NCBI GenBank assembly: GCA_947503345.1
Contig: CANNCW010000001.1
Location: forward strand, 186,001 to 250,000
Direction: 5' to 3'
Length of the DNA stretch: 64,000 nt
From: an uncultured Kangiella sp.
Lineage (GTDB): Bacteria > Pseudomonadota > Gammaproteobacteria > Enterobacterales > Kangiellaceae
The notes beneath the pieces are model-generated. The model searched no databases and had not been told where the DNA came from. It saw only the letters and a program-made list of their open reading frames with translations. Below are positions 26,541 through 34,236 of the stretch, one piece after another. The number at the start of each line of letters is the position of its first letter. The first letter of the stretch is position 1. The translations under genes and the position numbers were made by a program.

Positions 26541-28074
26541 ATAGATTCCATTCCCGGTTTTGTATTTTCATGACAAAATTTCTTAAATCATCTTCAAGAG
26601 CTCTATCTTCACCCACAGGGGCAAAGAACTCCTCAATTTGCTGATAGAAATTGGTAACTTCATCCGACCAACTGCTCTTTTCTAATTCATTTTTATTAAG
26701 GCGAATAGACAGTGCTTGGTAGCTAGCTAATATTTGCGCAGCTACAACCTGTTCAGTTAGCTCTAGAACACGCAAACAATCTCTAGTTGCTATAGTCCCC
26801 ATACTAACTTTATCTTGGTTGTGACACTCTGTAGAACGAGAAAAGACACTTGCTGGCATAGTATGTTTCAAAGCCTCTGCAGTCCAAGCCGACACTGAAA
26901 TTTGAACCGCTTTGAAACCATGATTGATGCTAGCGCGCTCTTTAGAAGCGCCTGATAAGTTCGAAGGTAAACCATTGTTATAACGGGTGTCTACCATCAG
27001 CGCTAATTGGCGATCTAATAAATCAGCGATGTTAGCGATCGCATTTTTCATAGAGTCCATCGCAAAAGCGATATGGCCGCCATAAAAATGACCTCCATGT
27101 AAAACTTTTTCATGCTCCGTATCAATAATCGGATTATCATTAGAACTATTAAGCTCATTCTCAATAAAAGTTCTAAAAAGTGGCATAGCATCTTCTAGCA
27201 CTCCAATGACGTGAGGAGCGCAACGAATAGAGTACCGATCTTGCAATCTTTCCGAGTTTCTTGACGGGTGACGTTCGTAATTCAAATCCGTTCTAATACG
27301 TGCCGCAACTTTTTGTTGACCTTGATGCGGCTTAACATTGAATAAATATTCATCAAAGTGATTGGCGTTGCCTTTCATGGCCAAACTAGCCATTGCCGTT
27401 AAGCGTGTAGCTAATTTTGATACATATTCTGCACGCTGATATGCTAAACAAGCTAGTCCAGTCATGACCGCAGTGCCATTCATCACTGCCAGCCCTTCTT
27501 TAGGTTTCAACTTTATGGGAGCAAGGTTATTTGCAGCAAAAGCTTCTTTTGCAAGTAACAGTTTATCTTGCCACTCTACCTTTCTTTCACCTACTAGCGC
27601 TCCTGCGATATACGATAAAGGCGTCAGATCGCCACTAGCACCAACCGAGCCCTCTTCTGGAATTTGTGGCAAAATTTGCAAGTTAATCATCGAAGTAAGC
27701 AACTCAATCAGATCTAGCGTCACCCCTGAATAACCTTTTGATAAAGAAACCAGCCTAGCAAACATCACTGCTGTTGCCTGCTCTGAACTCAAATAACGTC
27801 CTAATCCACAACCATGGTAGCGCGTAAGATGAAGTGGTAACTCATCAATAAGCTCTGGCAAAATCTCAACGGTACAAGAGTCGCCATAGCCCGTAGTCAC
27901 ACCGTAAACTACACCATCTTCATTAAGCAGTTTCTCTATAAACTTTGGGCCACTCTTTATCAGTTCCTTATAAGCTTCTTCTTCAGATAGCTTTACCTGT
28001 AAAACGCCAGTTGCTACATCGCAAACTTGTTCAATACTGATATATGAGTCTTGCTTTATTGTTATTTTGGTCAT
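26530..28074 (-). CDS. MIO-dependent aromatic amino acid ammonia-lyase in APE operon
   Basis: 514-residue lyase of the histidine/phenylalanine/tyrosine ammonia-lyase family. The MIO cofactor forms from the internal Ala-Ser-Gly at residues 146-148 (GSVGASGDLTPLSYIA). The catalytic Tyr region YGVTTGYG is at about 57-64, and SRSTECHNQDKVSMG lies in the C-terminal half. The two residues at the substrate-selectivity position read Tyr86-His87 (LTRYHGCGLG), unlike the Ser-His of histidine, Phe-Leu of phenylalanine or His-Leu of tyrosine ammonia-lyases. There are no histidine-degradation genes (hutU, hutI) nearby. The position inside the pigment operon suggests it deaminates tyrosine (or phenylalanine) to a cinnamate-type acid that the AMP ligase then activates as starter. 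This function is inferred, not shown. Confidence 0.85.
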   Translation of the reverse strand: MTKITIKQDSYISIEQVCDVATGVLQVKLSEEEAYKELIKSGPKFIEKLLNEDGVVYGVTTGYGDSCTVEILPELIDELPLHLTRYHGCGLGRYLSSEQATAVMFARLVSLSKGYSGVTLDLIELLTSMINLQILPQIPEEGSVGASGDLTPLSYIAGALVGERKVEWQDKLLLAKEAFAANNLAPIKLKPKEGLAVMNGTAVMTGLACLAYQRAEYVSKLATRLTAMASLAMKGNANHFDEYLFNVKPHQGQQKVAARIRTDLNYERHPSRNSERLQDRYSIRCAPHVIGVLEDAMPLFRTFIENELNSSNDNPIIDTEHEKVLHGGHFYGGHIAFAMDSMKNAIANIADLLDRQLALMVDTRYNNGLPSNLSGASKERASINHGFKAVQISVSAWTAEALKHTMPASVFSRSTECHNQDKVSMGTIATRDCLRVLELTEQVVAAQILASYQALSIRLNKNELEKSSWSDEVTNFYQQIEEFFAPVGEDRALEDDLRNFVMKIQNREWNLYEE

Positions 28075-28994
28075 TTGTTGCCGTTAGATATTTCTTGCCA
28101 AAAAGGATAAAAATTATACCACTGCAAAGGGGCTTTCTCACACTGTTTTTCAAGCCATTGCGCGTATTCAACCACAGCCTTTTCTATCGCCTTATTTCTT
28201 TCGCTTCGCTTAACTTGCAAAGGATGCTTTAAAGGCTCTAGGTGAAGGTGGTATTCATTACCAAATTTTAATGCCGATATAAAATAAACCGGAGCTTTTA
28301 AAATAGTAGCCAGAATAAAAGGACCGGTACCGAAATTTGCATTCTTGCCTATAAACGGTGCATTAACCTGTTTACTGGTATTTATCTGCGGAATTCTATC
28401 GGCAAGGATAAATATATGCTCTTTGTTTTCTAATTTTTCTTGTAATAGTATTGCTGTTTCAGGACCTACCGATGAAACGCTAATAACCTGTTTCTCAAAC
28501 TCTGACGATAATTGTTTGATAAGGCTAATAAACTTTGAAGCATTTTCAGTCAACATTAAAGCATTTAAAGCCCCGCCCATAACTTCTTTAGAGCTATTTC
28601 GACAGGCATCTAAGTTTCCCATATGAGCACCTAAAAATATTGCTCCAGTGGGTAGATTTCTTATTTCACTCCATACCTTAGGCTCTTTTACCAAGACCTT
28701 AATATCTGAATTACTGCTCCAAGAATTCAACTTATCTAAAATAGCATCTGCAAACTGCATAAAGTGTTGAAAAGAACTCAATTCAGGAACCTCAACAAAA
28801 TGCTCCCGCAAACTTTTTAGGTATTGCTTTGAAGAACGCCTTGCCACTGTTCCCGTTAAATAAAAATAGACTATTACAGGATAAAGTATCAGCTTAAAAA
28901 CAAAGTTGCCGAAGATTTTATGCAGAAAAAATAGAATTTTAATGCCTATTAAAGAGCCACGTTCAGTCTGTTCTGTCCAATGCTTTTTAGCCAA
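28071..28994 (-). CDS. LpxL/HtrB-like acyltransferase of the APE cluster (ApeJ C-half equivalent)
   Basis: 307-residue membrane-associated acyltransferase of the lipid A acyltransferase family. FLGAHMGNLDACR carries the HxxxxD catalytic motif (AHMGNLD), and ILADRIPQ is the second conserved segment. The C-terminus QWYNFYPFW is typical of this family. In several characterised APE clusters a glycosyltransferase and this acyltransferase form one fused protein (ApeJ). Here they are two genes that overlap by 8 bp. The enzyme probably attaches the aryl polyene acyl chain to a lipid or sugar acceptor, or builds that acceptor. It overlaps the ammonia-lyase gene by 4 bp. Confidence 0.84.
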   Translation of the reverse strand: MAKKHWTEQTERGSLIGIKILFFLHKIFGNFVFKLILYPVIVYFYLTGTVARRSSKQYLKSLREHFVEVPELSSFQHFMQFADAILDKLNSWSSNSDIKVLVKEPKVWSEIRNLPTGAIFLGAHMGNLDACRNSSKEVMGGALNALMLTENASKFISLIKQLSSEFEKQVISVSSVGPETAILLQEKLENKEHIFILADRIPQINTSKQVNAPFIGKNANFGTGPFILATILKAPVYFISALKFGNEYHLHLEPLKHPLQVKRSERNKAIEKAVVEYAQWLEKQCEKAPLQWYNFYPFWQEISNGNK

Positions 28995-29724
28995 ATAACT
29001 TTCTCCAAATTAATAATGGAGAGCGCAACAACATACCAAACACCAAGCGTGTATGCATTTTCGTAATAAGCCAGTTATCTTGAAAAACTCGAAAATTTGA
29101 GGTGTTGTCATCTGGGTAGATAACATTTGTTGGCGTCATTAGAACAGGCACATTACTCCAATAGAGTTTCACCATTATTTCCGTATCAAAATCCATTCGT
29201 TTGCCAATATAAGTATTTTTCATCAACTTACAGCAAGCCTCTATAGGATAAACTCTAAAGCCGCACATGGAGTCTTTAATTGAAAAAGACAAAGTTTCAA
29301 CCCATACCCAAAAGTGAGTTAAATATCGAGCAATAAATCTACCCATAGGAACTGAGTCGTCGTAAATAGGATGACCACTAACTAAAGCTTTAGGAGAGTT
29401 CTCAGAAATACCAATAAGTTCTTGGATATTACTAAGATCATGCTGACCATCAGCATCGACCTGGATAGCATGTGTAATTCCTAGCTCATTTGCTAGCTTA
29501 AATCCAGTCATAACTGCCGCACCTTTTCCTTGGTTTTCTCCATGCGCAGTATAGATCACCCTATCGTATTTCTCAGATAAAGCTTTTAATATTTCCTGAG
29601 TTTCAATGTTAGAACCATCGTCAATAATTAAACACGGGAATTGATATTGCTCTAAATTTTCTAATGTTTTAGCTATAGCTTTAGGATGGTTATAGTTAGG
29701 AATAATAAAAGCAAACTTCTGCAT
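28987..29724 (-). CDS. family 2 glycosyltransferase of the APE cluster (ApeJ N-half equivalent)
   Basis: 245-residue GT-A-fold transferase. FIIPNYNHPKAIAKTLENL is the start of the nucleotide-sugar site, CLIIDDGSN follows, and the metal-binding DxD is in HAIQVDADGQHD. SMCGFRVYPIEAC matches dolichyl-phosphate mannose synthase-like members. It presumably adds a sugar to the lipid anchor of the aryl polyene at the cytoplasmic face of the inner membrane. No membrane helices are evident. It overlaps the acyltransferase gene by 8 bp, and its ATG overlaps the stop of the dehydratase gene by one base. Confidence 0.86.
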   Translation of the reverse strand: MQKFAFIIPNYNHPKAIAKTLENLEQYQFPCLIIDDGSNIETQEILKALSEKYDRVIYTAHGENQGKGAAVMTGFKLANELGITHAIQVDADGQHDLSNIQELIGISENSPKALVSGHPIYDDSVPMGRFIARYLTHFWVWVETLSFSIKDSMCGFRVYPIEACCKLMKNTYIGKRMDFDTEIMVKLYWSNVPVLMTPTNVIYPDDNTSNFRVFQDNWLITKMHTRLVFGMLLRSPLLIWRKLFG

Positions 29725-30062
29725 TAAACTAAAACCCTGCCCGATGAAAAAGTTTGCTCCTCTTTATAGTATTTAAAATATAACTTCGACTTTTCAGCAT
29801 CATACTTAAGCTCTAGCGAAACCCTATTCGGTGGCGTTATCACTTGTTGAAACTTAACTACTTCTAGCCCCTTAAACTGGGATTTAAAATTGAACTGTTT
29901 TTCTGCAATCTTAACTGCAAAAGTTAATTGTGCAACACCTGGTAAGACAGGATGGTCATCAAAATGGCCATCAAAACATTCCATGTTCTCAACAATATCT
30001 AATAAGAATATTGCCTGTGAAGTTGAATCTGAATATTTTAATTTATAGTCTGGTAATTTCAC
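29724..30062 (-). CDS. apeI: aryl polyene 3-hydroxyacyl-ACP dehydratase (ApeI-like)
   Basis: 112-residue hot-dog dehydratase. FDGHFDDHPVLPGVAQLTFAVKIAE contains the active-site His of the FabZ-like motif (GHF-x-x-x-P-V-x-P-G). It dehydrates the beta-hydroxyacyl-ACP formed by the ApeQ reductase, giving the trans double bond in each elongation round. It lies between the AMP-ligase gene (4-bp overlap) and the glycosyltransferase gene (1-bp overlap). Together with the ApeP-like protein it makes the two-dehydratase set of known APE systems. Confidence 0.88.
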   Translation of the reverse strand: MKLPDYKLKYSDSTSQAIFLLDIVENMECFDGHFDDHPVLPGVAQLTFAVKIAEKQFNFKSQFKGLEVVKFQQVITPPNRVSLELKYDAEKSKLYFKYYKEEQTFSSGRVLV

Positions 30063-31357
30063 TTAAATAGCTCCTCTAGCTGTGCTATTTTAACCTTGCT
30101 CATAGTGTTTGTAGGTATACTATCAATAAAACGCCACTTCTTTGGTAATACCACTAACTCAAACAAATGTAATAATTCTTTTTTTAACAGTTTCACAAGT
30201 TGGCGCTTGCCATTCTTCTCAAGGTAATCCCACCCATCTTTGGATAGTACTATTACTGTGGCTAGAATAGTTCTTTTTTGCTCTAACAAGATACATCTCG
30301 CGACTTCAACCCATACTGTTTTTTCTAAATACTGCTCCATCTGAGTCAAAGAAACCCTTTTTTCCTCGAACTTGACCACTCGGTCTTTACGGCCTTTTAG
30401 CGAGAAATACTTTTCATCATGCAACACTAATTCATCATCTAACTTCAAACTATCTTGAAAAACAAATGGCGACTTAATAAAAAAGTCATTATCCCGTTGA
30501 AACAACTGAACCTTAGGCAATAGTTTCCATTTGGCTTGAACTACTTCTTGTTGCCGATACCCAATACCACCTGTTTCAGTGCTGCCATAAACTTCAGTTG
30601 GCCTTTTAGAAAGCAACTCCATAGCTTTATTAGAATCATCAAAGAGTAGCGGTCCACCAGATGAAAACACCAAATCGAACTTGTGATATTCTACGATAGC
30701 ATCTAATCTCGAAAGTATTGCAGGGCTGGTAACTAATGCGGTCCTTTCACTAAAACCATATAACTCCTCTGGATATTTCAATTGCTTATTTTGAAAGCTT
30801 TTACCTGTAATAAAAGGCCATAATAGACTAAACAATAAGCCGTAAAGATGTTGGTGAGAAACGGTCGATACAATAGTATCCACTCCTTGTCCCCAGAGCT
30901 TCTCTAACTCCTCTATCTCAAGCAATAAATTATTTAATGTTTTAATTATAGCTTTTGGCTGACCACTAGAACCAGATGTGAATAATACAAATTTACTATC
31001 CAACTTCAATTCTAAATCATCGACGATAGATGAGTTAAAATTAATTTCATCAGGATAAAGACAAGTCTTACCAACATCTTCAAATTCAGACTCTATCAGC
31101 TTTAAGGTTTCTGACTGTATATTAGCTGGAACGATGATTGTCTGACCGCAAACAGCTAGCGCCAAAGCTCTTGCTAGAAACTCTACAGGAGAAGAATGGA
31201 ATAGAACCCAATGGCTTATATCCTGCTTCTGGATAAAAGCTATATTATTGTTCACCCTTTGCTTTAACTCTTTCCAAGTAACTCTGAGTTTCCCATCGAA
31301 ACTAATAATTTGAGAATTAGGAAAGTTTAAAGAGCAGCAACTTTTACTTAAATTCAT
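30059..31357 (-). CDS. apeH: aryl polyene starter AMP-ligase (ApeH-like)
   Basis: 432-residue adenylate-forming enzyme, shorter than typical acyl-CoA synthetases. The ATP-binding P-loop is FVLFTSGSSGQPKAIIKT (about residues 127-144). The adenine/Mg2+ motif is EVYGSTETGGIGYR (about 255-268) and the hinge region is LKGRKDRVVKF. The C-terminal TMSKVKIAQLEELF lies where the catalytic Lys of A10 is expected. In the APE pathway this ligase activates the aromatic starter acid and loads it on the ACP. With the ammonia-lyase in the same operon, the acid may be a cinnamate-type product made locally. It overlaps the membrane protein gene by 14 bp. Confidence 0.86.
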   Translation of the reverse strand: MNLSKSCCSLNFPNSQIISFDGKLRVTWKELKQRVNNNIAFIQKQDISHWVLFHSSPVEFLARALALAVCGQTIIVPANIQSETLKLIESEFEDVGKTCLYPDEINFNSSIVDDLELKLDSKFVLFTSGSSGQPKAIIKTLNNLLLEIEELEKLWGQGVDTIVSTVSHQHLYGLLFSLLWPFITGKSFQNKQLKYPEELYGFSERTALVTSPAILSRLDAIVEYHKFDLVFSSGGPLLFDDSNKAMELLSKRPTEVYGSTETGGIGYRQQEVVQAKWKLLPKVQLFQRDNDFFIKSPFVFQDSLKLDDELVLHDEKYFSLKGRKDRVVKFEEKRVSLTQMEQYLEKTVWVEVARCILLEQKRTILATVIVLSKDGWDYLEKNGKRQLVKLLKKELLHLFELVVLPKKWRFIDSIPTNTMSKVKIAQLEELFK

Positions 31358-31865
31358 ACTTCGACTTAACCCGCTTTCGAACTATAAATTCAATGACAAA
31401 AATCGTGCCCATTATAAGATAAGAAATTAAGCCATTATAAAGAGTCCATAACTCTAAATTGTTTTGAAGGACTGTATAGGATGCTATGCTGGCATTGACC
31501 AAAAAGAACAGCATCCAAACTACTGTGACCTTTCTAGTATAAGGGATAGCCTCATCAGTAAAGCTTTCATCCGTCAAACGAGCAATTTTCTCGATGATTG
31601 TTGGCGGTTTTATAAAGGATACTAAAAAAATAATAAACAATAATAAACTGATTATTATGGGATAAAGGTAAACTAGTTTTAGTTCATTAAATAATAGGCT
31701 TAGGGATATCAATAAGAAACCAGAGCAACCAATTACTAATGAAATAGGATCGCTTTTCCTTGTCATAATAATTCTAAGCAAAAAAAGTAGAAGCAAAACA
31801 CTTCCAACGACTTGCAGTGAAAAATTTTTCAACCCTAAAAAAACGACAAAAGGATAAGCAACCAA
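31344..31865 (-). CDS. apeG: aryl polyene cluster membrane protein (ApeG-like, COG4648 family)
   Basis: 173-residue protein with about five to six hydrophobic segments (for example LQVVGSVLLLLFLLRIIM, LVIGCSGFLLISLSLLF, LYPIIISLLLFIIFLVSFI, VVWMLFFLVNASIASYTVL). It corresponds to the small membrane protein conserved next to the ACP genes of APE clusters; its biochemical role is unknown. The likely start is a TTG at 31863-31865, with AGGGA just upstream. No ATG or GTG is available in frame before the preceding stop. The reading frame does continue upstream through hydrophobic codons, so a rare non-standard start cannot be excluded. Confidence 0.78.
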   Translation of the reverse strand: MVAYPFVVFLGLKNFSLQVVGSVLLLLFLLRIIMTRKSDPISLVIGCSGFLLISLSLLFNELKLVYLYPIIISLLLFIIFLVSFIKPPTIIEKIARLTDESFTDEAIPYTRKVTVVWMLFFLVNASIASYTVLQNNLELWTLYNGLISYLIMGTIFVIEFIVRKRVKSKYEFK

Positions 31866-31900
31866 ACTTATCCCTATGAAAATATTGATGATATTTTTTA

Positions 31901-32149
31901 TTAGTTTACTAATAATCCATGTACCGCATCAACAACATCTTGCACTGTTCTAACCTGCTTAAAATCTTCAGGTTTTACTTTAACGCCTGTAATGTCTTGC
32001 AATTTTAAAACGAGATCAACTGAGTCAATACTGTCTAAATCAAGATCTTGATATAAGTTGGCTTCTAAGTTGATATCTTCAGCTGGTATTTCAAACAAAT
32101 CCACAAGAATTTCTTGTACCGACGTAAAAATTTGCTCTTTAGATTGCAT
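31901..32149 (-). CDS. apeF: acyl carrier protein (ApeF-like)
   Basis: 82-residue acidic acyl carrier protein. The 4'-phosphopantetheine attachment Ser is in LDLDSIDSVDLVLKL (the Ser of DSI, about residue 54). It holds the growing polyene chain or starter as a thioester for the ketosynthases, reductase and dehydratases of the cluster. It is one of two adjacent ACPs, separated by 11 bp, that differ clearly in sequence, matching the two ACPs (ApeE, ApeF) of known APE systems. Assignment of which letter belongs to which ACP is by gene order only. Confidence 0.88.
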   Translation of the reverse strand: MQSKEQIFTSVQEILVDLFEIPAEDINLEANLYQDLDLDSIDSVDLVLKLQDITGVKVKPEDFKQVRTVQDVVDAVHGLLVN

Positions 32150-32160
32150 AGCTAAACCTA

Positions 32161-32415
32161 TTATTTATTATTACGAATAAAGTTGGCTAGTGTAGCCACT
32201 GAATAAAAGTGCTTTTTGGTATCTTCAGAACTTGCTTCTAAAACCACATGAAATTCATTCTTTACAGCCAAGCCCAATTCTAAAGCATCAATAGAATCCA
32301 AGCCCAATCCGTCGACGAATAAAGCTTCGTCAGTGTCAATATCATCAGCAACCATATCTTCCAAGTCTAATGATTCAATAATCAGCTCTTTTATTTTTGT
32401 TTCTAAATCAGTCAT
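32161..32415 (-). CDS. apeE: acyl carrier protein (ApeE-like)
   Basis: 84-residue acyl carrier protein. The modified Ser is in LGLDSIDALELGLAVKN (Ser of DSI, about residue 43). The protein is acidic throughout helix 2, as expected for docking with ketosynthase and ligase. It is the first of the two ACP genes of the pigment operon and overlaps the acyltransferase gene upstream by 8 bp. No phosphopantetheinyl transferase gene is recognised in the cluster, so activation must come from an enzyme encoded elsewhere. Confidence 0.88.
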   Translation of the reverse strand: MTDLETKIKELIIESLDLEDMVADDIDTDEALFVDGLGLDSIDALELGLAVKNEFHVVLEASSEDTKKHFYSVATLANFIRNNK

Positions 32416-33175
32416 ATAACACTCTTTCTCTATAATACCCTTCTAAATACTGAGTTAATTTTCTCGAAGCCATAGTCGGCTTAACATCCTTGATTTGAGA
32501 AACGGGCAATATTCTATCATCAACTATTATTAAAAAGTGAGCTTTTTTTGCTGGAATTTGATACCACTTTAGGCGTTTGGTCAGAAACTCTGGCTTACAA
32601 TGAATTTGGATTGGTCTAAGAGCTGCGCCCGTATTTATTGCGATATTGGCTAACCCCCTTTGAAATTTATAGGGTTTTCTTGCCTCACTGCGAGTCCCTT
32701 CTGGGAATATTACTAAATTCCCACCATCTTTCAATGCATCATTACAATCATCCAAAAGACCTTCAGCATTTCTGTTCGGAATATAAGCAGCTTTTACAAT
32801 CCACTTTATAAAGAAATTCTTCCAAAGTGCTTCTTTAACAATACAATCAGCATTCGGAATCAAGCCAATAATTATAACAACATCAACTAAAGATGGGTGG
32901 TTAGCAATAACGATAACGCCTTTATCTTCCTGCAACTTATCCACCCCCCGATATTCAACGCTAAGAATACCCGTGAACTTCATATAAGAAACAAAGAAAG
33001 CAAATCCTTTGTGTATGGTGTACTGAATTCGTTGTTTAGTTCTTAATCGATCACGGGTGAAAATTCTGATAAATCCGAAAATCACAACGCCCATAGTTAA
33101 TGCACCAAATCCAAAAAGAGCATAACCAAAGGTTGTTGCCAATAGCCTCCAAATTCTATTTAAAGTTTCAAGCAT
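32408..33175 (-). CDS. apeD: 1-acyl-glycerol-3-phosphate acyltransferase-like protein (ApeD-like)
   Basis: 255-residue PlsC-family acyltransferase with an N-terminal membrane helix (LFGFGALTMGVVIFGFIRI, about residues 20-38). The catalytic motif is NHPSLVD (about residues 91-97), and the acceptor motif is FPEGTRSEARK (about 158-168). In APE clusters this enzyme is proposed to make or modify the lipid acceptor of the pigment. The natural substrate is unknown. It overlaps its upstream and downstream neighbours by 8 bp each. Confidence 0.85.
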   Translation of the reverse strand: MLETLNRIWRLLATTFGYALFGFGALTMGVVIFGFIRIFTRDRLRTKQRIQYTIHKGFAFFVSYMKFTGILSVEYRGVDKLQEDKGVIVIANHPSLVDVVIIIGLIPNADCIVKEALWKNFFIKWIVKAAYIPNRNAEGLLDDCNDALKDGGNLVIFPEGTRSEARKPYKFQRGLANIAINTGAALRPIQIHCKPEFLTKRLKWYQIPAKKAHFLIIVDDRILPVSQIKDVKPTMASRKLTQYLEGYYRERVLYD

Positions 33176-33824
33176 CTTTAGTGATAAATAATCTAATAAG
33201 GTTTAATGGAGACAGCTCAGGTTCAGACTTAACAACATCAAGTATTTGCTCTGCGGAATCGTTTTTAGCATCAACGATCATACCAAAGCATATTGGCAAG
33301 GACTCATCATCATAACGCGAATAAACTTCTGGTAATGGCTCATCATAATAAAAGTATAGCACCGGCATTTGAAATGATTTAGATTGCGAATAAGCCTCAA
33401 TAAAACCAGATGTTAAGCTTCTATTACCAGCACCTATTGCTGTAGAACTTTCAGTCCACTTATTAATCATTCCGTACATACCGACTAATGAGTTATGTAC
33501 GGACAAACCAAAGCTTGTCGGAGATAAGCCTTCTGCATTCACTAAATTAGTAAGGAGTTGAACCGTCTTTTCCATTTCACCAAAGCGACTGGCAAAAACG
33601 AGCGGTAACTGTTCCTGATCTTCATCAATTAAGCTATAAGATGTTACGAAAACCATTTTTGCCAATAAAGAAAGCCGACGGCGAACCATCGGCTTAATAA
33701 ACGACACATCGGGCTTTTGGTTTTTATCAAAACCTCTTAGATTATGGCTCCAATCTTCCCACTCTTGTTTAGTAGAAACTCCCGGAGCCCAGGCTGACCA
33801 GATAACTTTACTTTTAATTACCAC
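33168..33824 (-). CDS. apeC: truncated beta-ketoacyl-synthase-like chain-length factor (ApeC-like)
   Basis: 218-residue protein related to the N-terminal half of ketosynthases; a full condensing enzyme has about 400 residues. LSVHNSLVGMYGMINKWTES and STAIGAGNRSLTSGFIEA occupy the region that carries the nucleophilic Cys-containing TACSSS motif in active enzymes, and no Cys is present there, so it cannot condense by itself. In characterised APE systems ApeC forms a heterodimer with ApeO as a chain-length-factor-like subunit, so its job here is probably to pair with the protein at 21525-22709. It begins two bases before the end of the preceding lipoprotein gene's spacing and is the second gene of the cluster. 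Confidence 0.82.
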   Translation of the reverse strand: MVIKSKVIWSAWAPGVSTKQEWEDWSHNLRGFDKNQKPDVSFIKPMVRRRLSLLAKMVFVTSYSLIDEDQEQLPLVFASRFGEMEKTVQLLTNLVNAEGLSPTSFGLSVHNSLVGMYGMINKWTESSTAIGAGNRSLTSGFIEAYSQSKSFQMPVLYFYYDEPLPEVYSRYDDESLPICFGMIVDAKNDSAEQILDVVKSEPELSPLNLIRLFITKDA

Positions 33825-33826
33825 TC

Positions 33827-34213
33827 TTACATCTTATATAAATGTGCGTTGATTGAGTTTTTCAAATGGACCATCCAATTATTATAATTTGGATGAATCT
33901 TACCAGTGCTAGCGTCATATTTTAAACCGTAAGTTTCGTTATATTTAATAGAGTAATTTTCATTAGTATAGAAAATATCTACTACAGCTCTATGTTTTCC
34001 TCGCACATCAATCGAAGCGTTGATATGACCTGGCTTTACGACTTTCGGGAGCCAGCCTCTAGAAGCCGCGCCTGCTAAAATTGCTTTTTTTACATTGTCT
34101 GCAGAAGTTTGATTAACCACAACTTGATTATTAATATCCATCACCGGAACTAATGTTTTACATGCTGCTAATGTTAAACCTGCTATCAATATTAATATAA
34201 GTTTAATTTTCAT
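33827..34213 (-). CDS. small lipoprotein at the head of the APE operon
   Basis: 128-residue lipoprotein. MKIKLILILIAGLTLAACKT has a lipobox (LAAC) with Cys18. The mature part is rich in Lys and Asn, and includes ILAGAASRGWLPKVVKPGHI and a YTNENYSIKYNETYGLKYDA beta segment. It looks like a small beta-rich outer-membrane or periplasmic lipoprotein of the kind that precedes ApeC in aryl polyene clusters; its function is unknown. Only 23 bp separate it from the end of lpdA on the same strand, with an AAGGATG ribosome-binding site but no terminator. Two bases separate its stop from the next ORF's start. Confidence 0.78.
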   Translation of the reverse strand: MKIKLILILIAGLTLAACKTLVPVMDINNQVVVNQTSADNVKKAILAGAASRGWLPKVVKPGHINASIDVRGKHRAVVDIFYTNENYSIKYNETYGLKYDASTGKIHPNYNNWMVHLKNSINAHLYKM

Positions 34214-34236
34214 TTTTTACATCCTTCTTTAGTTAG

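Noticed and set aside
26530..28074. Histidine ammonia-lyase of a hut degradation operon
   Set aside because: No hutU, hutI or hutG neighbours, and the selectivity pair is Tyr-His; the gene is inside the pigment operon.
19123..34213. Flexirubin or xanthomonadin-type cluster
   Set aside because: No dialkylresorcinol (darA/darB) genes and no chorismatase-type gene seen; the gene order is that of APE clusters.
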